From JAZDIU01 sp043804635 (lineage in GTDB: Bacteria; Chloroflexota; Dehalococcoidia; Dehalococcoidales; UBA2162), in the NCBI GenBank assembly GCA_043804635.1, contig JAZDIU010000076.1, positions 1-64,000 of the forward strand: a stretch of DNA of 64,000 bases, in the 5' to 3' direction. A program made the position numbers and the translations under genes. Under the pieces are notes generated by a model, which saw nothing but the letters and a program-made list of their open reading frames with translations, made no database searches and was not told the DNA's origin. Of this stretch, positions 24,067 to 30,907 are shown piece after piece; position 1 is the first letter of the stretch; every line of letters starts with the position of its first letter.

Positions 24067-24747
24067 ATGCACATCGCCATAGATACTTCGACCGATATGG
24101 CTAGTCTGGAGCTCATCCAGGAGGAACAAGTCCTGGTTGAAACGACCTGGCGCTGCCGCCAAAGCCATACCACCCAACTACTACCACGGCTTTCTCAGTT
24201 GCTGGAACAGTCCGGACTGGACATTAAATCGGCGGAGGGCATTATCGTTGCCCGGGGTCCGGGAAGCTACACCGGACTGCGGGTCGGTGTCAGCACGGCG
24301 AAGGGACTAGCTTTTAGCTTGGGAATACCCATCGTCGGCATCAGTACTCTGGAAGCGGATGCCTACCAGCACGCTGAAACCGGTTTACCTATTTGTTCCA
24401 TCCTCAACATCGGTAGAGGCGAGATTGCTGCGGCTACTTATCAAATGAAGGACAGGAAGTGGGTACAACTGGTCGCCGAGCACATTTCCACAATCGATGT
24501 CCTGTGCTCTGAAGTAACTACTAAGACCGTATTCTGCGGTGAATATGTGCCTTTAGCAGCTGCCGAGCTAAAGAAGAGACTCAAGCATATGGCGGTAATA
24601 CCTTCACCGGCGTCACTGTTACGGCGGGCTGGATTTTTGGCGGAACTTGGATTAAAGCGAATCAAAGCGGGCGATTGCGACGACCCGGCTACCCTGCAGC
24701 CGTTATACCTGCGGGCGCCGGCAATTACCCAACCTAAGAAAAGATAA
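24067..24747 (+). CDS. tsaB: tRNA threonylcarbamoyladenosine biosynthesis protein TsaB
   Basis: Scaffold partner of TsaD in t6A37 synthesis, with an ASKHA-fold. 226 residues, starting MHIAIDTSTDMASLEL. It has the family core GPGSYTGLRVGVSTAKGLAFSLGIPIVGISTLEA (about 62-97). It lacks the metal-binding site of TsaD, as expected. It follows the protease gene by 23 bases and shows no clear ribosome site. tsaE is upstream beyond the inserted genes; tsaD is not in the window. Confidence 0.93.
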   Translation: MHIAIDTSTDMASLELIQEEQVLVETTWRCRQSHTTQLLPRLSQLLEQSGLDIKSAEGIIVARGPGSYTGLRVGVSTAKGLAFSLGIPIVGISTLEADAYQHAETGLPICSILNIGRGEIAAATYQMKDRKWVQLVAEHISTIDVLCSEVTTKTVFCGEYVPLAAAELKKRLKHMAVIPSPASLLRRAGFLAELGLKRIKAGDCDDPATLQPLYLRAPAITQPKKR

Positions 24748-24789
24748 TTAGACAAGTTCCTTCGAGTTTCACCTCGGCCGTTCCATCTA

Positions 24790-24818
24790 TTGCCTAAACC
24801 CTCTAAACCCCCTATAAT
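24790..24818 (+). promoter_or_regulatory. Promoter of mscL
   Basis: TTGCCT (24790-24795), 17-base spacer, perfect TATAAT (24813-24818). The leader is about 27 bases and includes AAAGGAGG before the ATG at 24852. Confidence 0.65.
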
Positions 24819-24851
24819 CAAGCCAGAATAACTTGTGAAAGGAGGAAACCT

Positions 24852-25310
24852 ATGCTGAAAGATTTCAAGGCGTTCATAATGAGAGGCAATGTCGTCGATA
24901 TGGCGGTGGGCATCATCATCGGCGCTGCCTTCGGCGCTATTGTAAGTTCATTTGTCAAAGACGTTATTATGCCGCCTATCGGTCTCGGTCTGGGTAAAAT
25001 CGACTTCTCTAACTTGGCTATCATCTTGAAGCAAGGTTCTACTCCCGGACCCTACGCTTCACTTTCTGCAGCTCAGGCTGCCGGCGCTGTTACCCTCAAC
25101 TATGGACTCTTCATCAATACCATCATCAATTTTCTAATCATAGCTTTAGTTGTTTTCTTCTTTATCGTTAAGCCCATCGCCCGGATGCAGGCCCCTAAAA
25201 AAGCCGAAGCACCGGCCGCTCCTACCACCAAGGAATGTCCCTTCTGTTACACCGGTATCCCGATTAAAGCCACCCGCTGCCCCAACTGCACTTCACCATT
25301 AACTAAATAG
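24852..25310 (+). CDS. mscL: Large-conductance mechanosensitive channel with C-terminal zinc ribbon
   Basis: Homopentameric tension-gated channel that relieves hypo-osmotic shock. 152 residues: N-terminal amphipathic helix MLKDFKAFIMRGNVVDMAVG, TM1 (about 17-45), a periplasmic loop, and TM2 (about 80-105, FINTIINFLIIALVVFFFIVKP). An Ala/Pro linker leads to a two-Cys-pair zinc ribbon (CPFCYTGIPIKATRCPNC, about 130-147) instead of the usual bundle-only C-terminus. The ribbon should lie in the cytoplasm below the pore. Strong AGGAGG site; single-gene unit. Confidence 0.93.
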   Translation: MLKDFKAFIMRGNVVDMAVGIIIGAAFGAIVSSFVKDVIMPPIGLGLGKIDFSNLAIILKQGSTPGPYASLSAAQAAGAVTLNYGLFINTIINFLIIALVVFFFIVKPIARMQAPKKAEAPAAPTTKECPFCYTGIPIKATRCPNCTSPLTK

Positions 25311-25418
25311 AGACAGCAAGCAAACTTGAAAATCCTCTCTCCCCTTGGGGGATTCATCCTGAAGGAGAGAGTAAGACTTGTCCTGAGCTTGTCGAAGGAG
25401 TGAGGGGTAACTCCATTC
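25311..25418. repeat. Intergenic palindromic repeats between mscL and the acyltransferase gene
   Basis: Contains a CTCTCTCC...GGAGAGAG inverted repeat (about 25336-25372) and a copy of the dispersed motif TTGTCCTGAGCTTGTCGAAGG (25379-25400). That motif also occurs, in variant forms, near 10745, 12150, 39260 and 40515. The genes on both sides end here. Confidence 0.5.
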
Positions 25419-26564
25419 TCACCTGGAACCCTTTTTCAGCCTCAAACCAAATAGAAACCGCGTAACGATGGTTCTCCTCGCCACTTCATAAATCGCCAGA
25501 GAACCCACCAGCGTAGCCGCCACAATGAAAAGATATTTTGGTGCCACCCCTGTTTCCCACTTAATAACAAAGTACCCGAGCGTAACGATAATGGTCTGGT
25601 GAAGAATATAGACCGGCAAAACTGCGTCGCTGGCATATCTCAGCGCCCGATTAGTGAAATTTAACAGCCGGCTCCCGATACCGATAATAGCCAACAACCA
25701 GCACCAGCAGGCAACCGCATAAAACGCCATCTCGATTGACCCCGGTAATGCCAGCACTTCGAACTTTATCAGGGCGATACCCACGCTGACAACAATGGCC
25801 GCCGTTAAAGCCGCGGGCGTGTTTCGCCTGACAATTTGCAGAATCCTGTCATCCGAAACCAGCAGGAAACCATAGAAAAAGACCGTAATGTAGAATAAGA
25901 AATTAGCCCAATCGCTTATTAGATTCTGATTGCCCCATCCGTAGATTGGCCTCAGCGTAATGTTAATAATTATCAAAGGAATCGACGGCAGGAATATCGC
26001 TGCCGGTTTCTCCAGAAACCCGGCAATATTGCTAATAAGAGACTTTCTCTGTTCACTCCTGAAATAAGAGAACGCAGGTATCAAAATCAGCGAAAAGACG
26101 AAGAGATAAGCTAGGAACCATAGGTGATGCCAGCTTAGATTTCCGGTTTGCGGGTTATCGTTGCTATACGCTCCATGAAAGGTATTCGGATACCAGGCTA
26201 TAAACGAACCGGTAAAATCGCCATCGAAAATTCGCTCGGCATATACCTGCGGCGGGACTATAATCAGCATTCCAAAGACTAGCGGGACGAATAAACGTAA
26301 AATCCTTTCTTTTGTGAAACCGCCCAGCGTCCGCCGTTCCAGAGCAAACCATACCGAAGCCCCCGCCAGGATGAAGAACAACGGCATATGCCAGACATCC
26401 AGAACGCGATTAAATACCTCTATGCCTAAATTGAACTCCGCATTTTTAATGTGCCATCCCGGCTCATCGAACAGCCGCCCGCTGTGATAAAAAAGCAGCA
26501 GGAACATCGCTCCCACCCTGAGCCAGTCGATGTAATAGTGTCTTCCCACCTGGGCTTTTACCAT
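25419..26564 (-). CDS. Acyltransferase family 3 membrane protein
   Basis: 381 residues with about 10 hydrophobic helices. The N-terminus YYIDWLRVGAMFLLLFYHSGRLF is typical of acyltransferase-3/OafA-MdoC-like enzymes, which move acyl groups (often acetyl or succinyl) onto extracytoplasmic glycans or lipids. Catalytic His candidates are H22 in FYHSG and the pair in SWHHLWFL. Nothing in the neighbourhood shows the acceptor. The start at ATG 26564 lacks a strong ribosome site. Confidence 0.85.
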   Translation of the reverse strand: MVKAQVGRHYYIDWLRVGAMFLLLFYHSGRLFDEPGWHIKNAEFNLGIEVFNRVLDVWHMPLFFILAGASVWFALERRTLGGFTKERILRLFVPLVFGMLIIVPPQVYAERIFDGDFTGSFIAWYPNTFHGAYSNDNPQTGNLSWHHLWFLAYLFVFSLILIPAFSYFRSEQRKSLISNIAGFLEKPAAIFLPSIPLIIINITLRPIYGWGNQNLISDWANFLFYITVFFYGFLLVSDDRILQIVRRNTPAALTAAIVVSVGIALIKFEVLALPGSIEMAFYAVACWCWLLAIIGIGSRLLNFTNRALRYASDAVLPVYILHQTIIVTLGYFVIKWETGVAPKYLFIVAATLVGSLAIYEVARRTIVTRFLFGLRLKKGSR

Positions 26565-26584
26565 TCCCGCCCCGCGAATTTCTT

Positions 26585-26757
26585 AATTCTAAATTTGCCT
26601 CTCATTTTATCAAGCCACTATGTACGAAGCAATTTCCTCCGCCTGTCATTCTGGCGAAGCCTGTCCCGTGCTCCGACACGGGAGCCAGGGGGTATTTGTA
26701 GTATTTGACATTGATAGCATTGGCAGTATTTCTTCGCTGATAGCCTATCTACCCCCA
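26585..26757. other. Non-coding stretch with an intergenic palindrome
   Basis: Lies between the divergent acyltransferase and alcohol dehydrogenase genes. It holds a repeat with GTCATTCTGGCGAAGCCTG and CCGTGCTCCGACACGG (about 26645-26692). It is related to 40113-40170, where GTCATTCTGG and GCCAGAATCC also frame a palindrome. No open frame of note. Confidence 0.5.
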
Positions 26758-26786
26758 TTGTCCCTTTGCCTCTAGTGCAGTATAAT
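26758..26786 (+). promoter_or_regulatory. Promoter of the alcohol dehydrogenase gene
   Basis: TTGTCC (26758-26763), 17-base spacer, perfect TATAAT (26781-26786). It is followed by AGGAGG (26805-26810) and ATG 26815. Confidence 0.65.
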
Positions 26787-26814
26787 TGGCTACCAGCATC
26801 ACCTAGGAGGATAT

Positions 26815-27909
26815 ATGAAAGGTAAAGCAGCCGTCTTCAAAGGTTCAGGCATTCCTTTTGAAATCAGGGAATTCCCATTGCCCGAAGTGAAGCCCAGAGC
26901 TATCTTGGTCCGGGTAACAAGAGCCAACATCTGCGGCTCCGACCTCCACCAATGGAAAGGCGGCGGCTCTAGAACCCTTGACCGACCCGTTATCACCGGT
27001 CACGAAATGGTCGGAAAAGTCTACGAACTGGGAGAGGGGGTCACCACCGATTCCGCCGGACAGCCTCTAAAGGTCGGCGACCGCATCACTTACTCCTACT
27101 TCGCCCCATGCGGACACTGTTACCAGTGCACTCACGGTCAACCCCACGCCTGCCCTAACTCGATGATTCACCGTGTTCTTAACATCGACGAATGGCCCCA
27201 CTTCGTTGGCGCGTTCGCTGAATATTATTACGTCTTTCCCGGCAACTACGTGTTCAAAGTCCCCGACGAAGTCACCGATGAAATGGCAGCACCGGCTAAC
27301 TGCGCCACATCTCAGGTATTGTACGGTTTACACCGCGCCGGCGTTATGCCCGGAGACAGCGTCGTGGTACAGGGCGCGGGAGGCCTGGGTATCAATGCCA
27401 CCGCCATCGCCCGCGAAATGGGCGCCGCCACTATCATCGTAATAGACCAGTACCCCGACCGCATCGAACTGGCTAAAGCTTTCGGCGCCGACCATATTAT
27501 CGATATGAACCAGTATCCTACACCCCGTGACCGTGTCAGGCAGGTTCGCCAGCTTACCGGCGGACGTGGCGCCGATGTCGTCGCCGAGCTTACTGGCATA
27601 CCGGAAGTAGTCCGCGAAGGCATCGGTATGGTCCGTGCCGGCGGGAAATACCTCTGGATTGGCAATATCAATCTTGGCAAAACTCTGGAATTCGACCCCT
27701 CCGGCATTGTCCTTGGAAACCGCACCATAATCGGCATCGGCATCTATGAACCCTGGGCATTGTATCGGGCACTGGACTTATTGAAACGTACCAGAAATAA
27801 ATATCCCTTCGACCGCATTCTATCTCACACTTTCAAATTGGAGGACATCAATACCGCCTTTGAAATGGCCGCTCAGCGGAAGGTTACCCGGGCTTCTATA
27901 GCCCCATAA
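26815..27909 (+). CDS. Zinc-dependent medium-chain alcohol dehydrogenase
   Basis: 364 residues. Catalytic zinc ligands are seen in ICGSDLH (Cys about 40) and TGHEMVG (His about 62). The structural zinc site is CGHCYQCTHGQPHAC (about 100-114). The Rossmann nucleotide loop is VQGAGGLGINA (about 190), with a following VIDQ acidic end suggesting NAD. It oxidises an alcohol or reduces an aldehyde/ketone whose identity cannot be deduced. The next gene (27945) follows after 35 bases with the same orientation and may be co-transcribed. Confidence 0.9.
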   Translation: MKGKAAVFKGSGIPFEIREFPLPEVKPRAILVRVTRANICGSDLHQWKGGGSRTLDRPVITGHEMVGKVYELGEGVTTDSAGQPLKVGDRITYSYFAPCGHCYQCTHGQPHACPNSMIHRVLNIDEWPHFVGAFAEYYYVFPGNYVFKVPDEVTDEMAAPANCATSQVLYGLHRAGVMPGDSVVVQGAGGLGINATAIAREMGAATIIVIDQYPDRIELAKAFGADHIIDMNQYPTPRDRVRQVRQLTGGRGADVVAELTGIPEVVREGIGMVRAGGKYLWIGNINLGKTLEFDPSGIVLGNRTIIGIGIYEPWALYRALDLLKRTRNKYPFDRILSHTFKLEDINTAFEMAAQRKVTRASIAP

Positions 27910-27944
27910 ATTACTGGAAATAAATTAAATCAGGAGGTTACTTA

Positions 27945-28526
27945 ATGGCACGGATTCCGTACCGCGAGAAAGAAGGGGCGCCGCCGGATGTAGTTGAAAT
28001 CTACAATAAGATAGAAAGTCGGGGCTTTCCCGTAACCAACGTCTTCCGGATGGCCGCCAATAGCCCTTCGACGCTGGCACATTTGATTAGAATGGGTGAC
28101 GCTATCCTGATAAAGACGAAGTTGAACCCGAAGTTCCGCGAGATGGCAATCCTGCGCAGTGCTGCAATACTGGACTGCGATTACGAATTCCAGGCTCACA
28201 TCAGGTACGGCAAACAGGTAGGGATGACCGACGAGGAAATTGAAGCCATCAAGGACTGGGATAAATCGAAGCTGTTTAACGAGACCGAGCGGGCGGTTCT
28301 ACGCTTCGTCGATGAAGTCGCCCGGGGTGGCAGAGTTAAAGATAAGACCTTCTCCGACCTGAAGCGCCATCTGGATGAGCAGGAGATGGTGGAGTTAAAT
28401 CTTACCGTAGGCTATTATGGCATGCTCGCCCGACTTTTATTAGCCTTCCAGGTAGACCTGCAGGTGAGACCCCAATCATCAGTGGAGAAGGTCCTCGACC
28501 GCTCCCGCGCCCAGAAAAAGAGCTAA
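27945..28526 (+). CDS. Carboxymuconolactone decarboxylase / AhpD-like family protein
   Basis: 193-residue all-helical protein. The region MAILRSAAILDCDYEFQAHIRYGKQVGMTDEEIEAI matches the CMD domain (Cys and His in CDYEFQAH), and a second CMD-like half follows (ERAVLRFVDEV...VELNLTVGYYGMLARLL). Only the single Cys is present, not the CxxC of AhpD, so it is more like the enzymatic or uncharacterised branch. A good AGGAGG site precedes ATG 27945. It probably shares an operon with the dehydrogenase. Confidence 0.85.
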   Translation: MARIPYREKEGAPPDVVEIYNKIESRGFPVTNVFRMAANSPSTLAHLIRMGDAILIKTKLNPKFREMAILRSAAILDCDYEFQAHIRYGKQVGMTDEEIEAIKDWDKSKLFNETERAVLRFVDEVARGGRVKDKTFSDLKRHLDEQEMVELNLTVGYYGMLARLLLAFQVDLQVRPQSSVEKVLDRSRAQKKS

Positions 28527-28576
28527 ATTCCTATTCGGGTGTTAAAGAGCGGCAAACCCCTCTTTAAACAATTAAT

Positions 28577-28600
28577 CCCCTCTCCTAGTCAGGAGAGGGG
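28577..28600. repeat. Intergenic palindrome CCCCTCTCCT...AGGAGAGGGG
   Basis: Perfect 10-base arms and a four-base centre, 50 bases after the preceding stop codon. It may act as a terminator without a U-tract, or as a REP-like repeat. Confidence 0.6.
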
Positions 28601-28689
28601 AAGGGGTGAGGTAGTTGTTCAAGGCAAAGCCAGAATAGAAATTACCAACCTCCTTTCAAGAATTAGGGCGTAACAACATACACAAACAG

Positions 28690-28718
28690 TTGTAAAAAAG
28701 ATATCTATCCTTTATCAT
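28690..28718 (+). promoter_or_regulatory. Promoter of the MBL-fold hydrolase gene, giving a leaderless mRNA
   Basis: TTGTAA (28690-28695), 17-base spacer, TATCAT (28713-28718). Seven bases later comes the GTG start at 28726, so the transcript should begin at the start codon. No ribosome site is present. Confidence 0.6.
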
Positions 28719-28725
28719 TTAAATC

Positions 28726-29538
28726 GTGCCAGACGAAAGCTCGCCCAATGATTCCATAATTTTCTTAGGCACCGCCGGTGCCCGCTTTATGATAACCACC
28801 CAGCTCCTGGCTTCGGGTGGAATGTGGCTCAACCTCAACGGCACCCAGATATTACTCGACCCCGGCCCCGGTTGCATCGTCCAGGCGACCAGGCGTAAAC
28901 TGAAACCCGATAAGCTCAGTGCCATAATTTTATCCCACCGCCACTTGGACCACTCGGCTGACACCAACGTAATGGTCGAGGCAATGACCGAAGGCGGGCT
29001 CAAATCACACGGCTGGTTATTCGTCCCGGCCGATGCTCTGACACCGGAACCGGTCATCTTCTCCTATCTGAAGAACCGCCTCGACGGAGTGGAGTTACTG
29101 AAAGAGGGCAAGTCCTACACGGTAGGCAACGTCTCCTTTTCCACGCCCCTGCGCCACCAACACTCGGTGGAGACCTACGGTATAATCTTCAAAACGCCTA
29201 AATATACTTTTTCCTATATCACCGATACCCTCTATTTCGACGAGCTGGCTAAACGCTACACCGGTGAGCTTCTGATTATGAACATCGCCTTTGTCACTCC
29301 CCGCCCCCAATCCCACGATGGATTTGCCCAGTTGCCCGTCGACCATCTATCCGTGCCTGACGCCGAATATCTTATCCGGGAAATAAAACCCAAGGTAGCC
29401 ATCCTCACCCACTTCGGTATGGGTATGTGGCGGGCAAAGCCTTGGGAAATCGCCGAAAAGTTATCGCAGGATACCGGAATCAAGGTAATTGCCGCCCGTG
29501 ATGGTATGAAGTTCGACCTGACACAACTGGAGAGCTAA
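28726..29538 (+). CDS. MBL-fold metallo-hydrolase
   Basis: 270-residue protein of the metallo-beta-lactamase fold. The first strand is IIFLGTAGARF. The metal motif is SHRHLDHSAD (about 65-75), further ligands come from the HQHS region and the DTLYFD aspartate, and the late His is in LTHFGMGMW. The pattern is like RNase Z- or phosphodiesterase-related MBL proteins, but the substrate is unknown. The GTG start is supported by the promoter seven bases upstream. Confidence 0.85.
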   Translation: MPDESSPNDSIIFLGTAGARFMITTQLLASGGMWLNLNGTQILLDPGPGCIVQATRRKLKPDKLSAIILSHRHLDHSADTNVMVEAMTEGGLKSHGWLFVPADALTPEPVIFSYLKNRLDGVELLKEGKSYTVGNVSFSTPLRHQHSVETYGIIFKTPKYTFSYITDTLYFDELAKRYTGELLIMNIAFVTPRPQSHDGFAQLPVDHLSVPDAEYLIREIKPKVAILTHFGMGMWRAKPWEIAEKLSQDTGIKVIAARDGMKFDLTQLES

Positions 29539-29573
29539 GGCTTATCCACATTTCATTCAATCAGGGAGGTGAA

Positions 29574-30134
29574 ATGAGGTCAATAATCAAAGCGGCATTA
29601 AGAGTTGTTATCGTATTCGCTTTTCTTGAAATAGTCGCCTCCCTAGTAAAAAGTATCGGATCTCTCTTGACTTTTCGGCACATTCCCGATGCACAGGATT
29701 TATCCACATTCTACGTAAACATATCAATAGCATCCTTAATCGGACTGTTAATATTATGGGCAATGTGGTGGAAAACTGATGCCATAGTGAGAATTTTAGT
29801 GGGAAACATAAGTGAAAATGAGCTGGTTATTAACACCTCCAATTTAGATTTAATAAAAGTATCAATGCGTATCCTGGGCATATATTTGCTTGCCACATCA
29901 ATACCAGACTTATTTGGATTAATTGCCTACCATATTCAGAATGTAAACTTATATGTCGAACTAAATAATATTGACCCGAAACTTCAAGCAGATGAAATAA
30001 AGTGGTGGGTAACTACGGGTGTGACTATTTTAATAGGCATTTGGTTGGTGTTAGGAAGTAGGGGAATTGTCACAGCGATTGATAAAGTCTGGACTGCAGG
30101 ACAAACGCTCAATCGTGGTAAGAAAGAAAGGTAA
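29574..30134 (+). CDS. Uncharacterised four-helix membrane protein
   Basis: 186 residues. Hydrophobic segments lie at about 8-33, 50-67, 98-118 and 147-165, with a charged C-terminus (NRGKKER). I do not recognise the family. A good ribosome site (GGGAGGTGAA) precedes ATG 29574. Its base composition is more AT-rich than its neighbours (many ATA/TTA codons), which may mean it was acquired. Confidence 0.7.
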   Translation: MRSIIKAALRVVIVFAFLEIVASLVKSIGSLLTFRHIPDAQDLSTFYVNISIASLIGLLILWAMWWKTDAIVRILVGNISENELVINTSNLDLIKVSMRILGIYLLATSIPDLFGLIAYHIQNVNLYVELNNIDPKLQADEIKWWVTTGVTILIGIWLVLGSRGIVTAIDKVWTAGQTLNRGKKER

Positions 30135-30248
30135 TCGGCTTTTCTACGTCTCGCTAAGCGCCAAGCCTAGCTTTAGCATCCTTCCACGGGATTGTTTTCC
30201 CTTCTTTGACCTCTTTGATGCTGCGGTTCAGTTGCCCCACAGGACTTT

Positions 30249-30566
30249 TTATTCGGACAGCTTGGAATTGACAAGACGGTTAAAGCTGACTTTGGATTCC
30301 ACAGCCTGTAGTTGGAGTTTCCTATGCACATCTGGCGGGACACGGACCGTAAATTTGCCGGAATAACGTCTGATTGCCAGCGGCTGTGGGATAGGCTCTC
30401 CAGTTGATTGCATATCATGGATAACCTGCTTGACAATATCCCGGATTCCGGCTAGAGCTGCTTCCTGAGTATCCGCTAGCCAGCTAAGACTGGGGAACTC
30501 GGCACACAATCCAACATATTGACCGTCTTCTTCCGACCATGTAACCCGATAGGTATATTTATCCAT
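30249..30566 (-). CDS. hicB: HicB-family antitoxin
   Basis: 105 residues. The N-terminal partial RNase-H-like domain (YRVTWSEEDGQYVGLCAEFPSLSWLADTQEAALAGI) is the HicB fold that neutralises HicA. The C-terminal part (FTVRVPPDVHRKLQLQAVESKVSFNRLVNSKL) is a ribbon-helix-helix DNA-binding domain, so it should repress the pair. It follows hicA by two bases. Confidence 0.92.
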   Translation of the reverse strand: MDKYTYRVTWSEEDGQYVGLCAEFPSLSWLADTQEAALAGIRDIVKQVIHDMQSTGEPIPQPLAIRRYSGKFTVRVPPDVHRKLQLQAVESKVSFNRLVNSKLSE

Positions 30567-30568
30567 CC

Positions 30569-30808
30569 CTAACCTCCCAATTTCTCTATCGCCTGTAATA
30601 CCTGCCTCACCTGATAGGCTTTGGCTTTGCCGTTATCGTCCTGGATATTTATTCTAGGGTCGCCCTGCCAGGGTGTCCTGTATATTCGATGGCTTCCCTT
30701 TTGGCGGGGTTCTCCTAAGTAATAGTCGCAAACTTTACTGAGGTCTCTGAATTTTACATCTTTGGGATTTTCCCTCATCTGCTCGACTATCTTCTCTATC
30801 GCCTTCAC
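30569..30808 (-). CDS. hicA: HicA-family mRNA interferase toxin
   Basis: 79 residues with a dsRBD-like fold and the catalytic His in KGSHRIYRTPWQGDPRINIQ. HicA cuts mRNAs independently of the ribosome and is held by HicB. The start is GTG 30808. A consensus-like promoter places the transcription start exactly on this codon, so the toxin mRNA should be leaderless while hicB follows as the second gene. Confidence 0.92.
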   Translation of the reverse strand: MKAIEKIVEQMRENPKDVKFRDLSKVCDYYLGEPRQKGSHRIYRTPWQGDPRINIQDDNGKAKAYQVRQVLQAIEKLGG

Positions 30809-30814
30809 AGTTCA

Positions 30815-30843
30815 ATGGTATCACTATTGCCACCATTAGTCAA
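30815..30843 (-). promoter_or_regulatory. hicAB promoter (leaderless)
   Basis: On the minus strand TTGACT (30838-30843), 17-base spacer, TACCAT (30815-30820), then six bases to GTG 30808. This is the most exact example of the leaderless arrangement in the window. Confidence 0.65.
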
Positions 30844-30895
30844 GACACTTCGGCAAGCTTTATATCCCTCGCTGGCTTCTTCCCCCACCTTTAGC

Positions 30896-30901
30896 TATAA
30901 T
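30896..30901 (+). promoter_or_regulatory. -10 box of the TIGR03960-like radical SAM gene (leaderless)
   Basis: Perfect TATAAT followed by six bases and ATG 30908. The -35 region (around 30872-30878) is poor. Confidence 0.5.
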
Positions 30902-30907
30902 TACAAA

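Noticed and set aside
30173..30436. Additional small gene overlapping hicB
   Set aside because: Out-of-frame shadow of hicB with no ribosome site or known domain.
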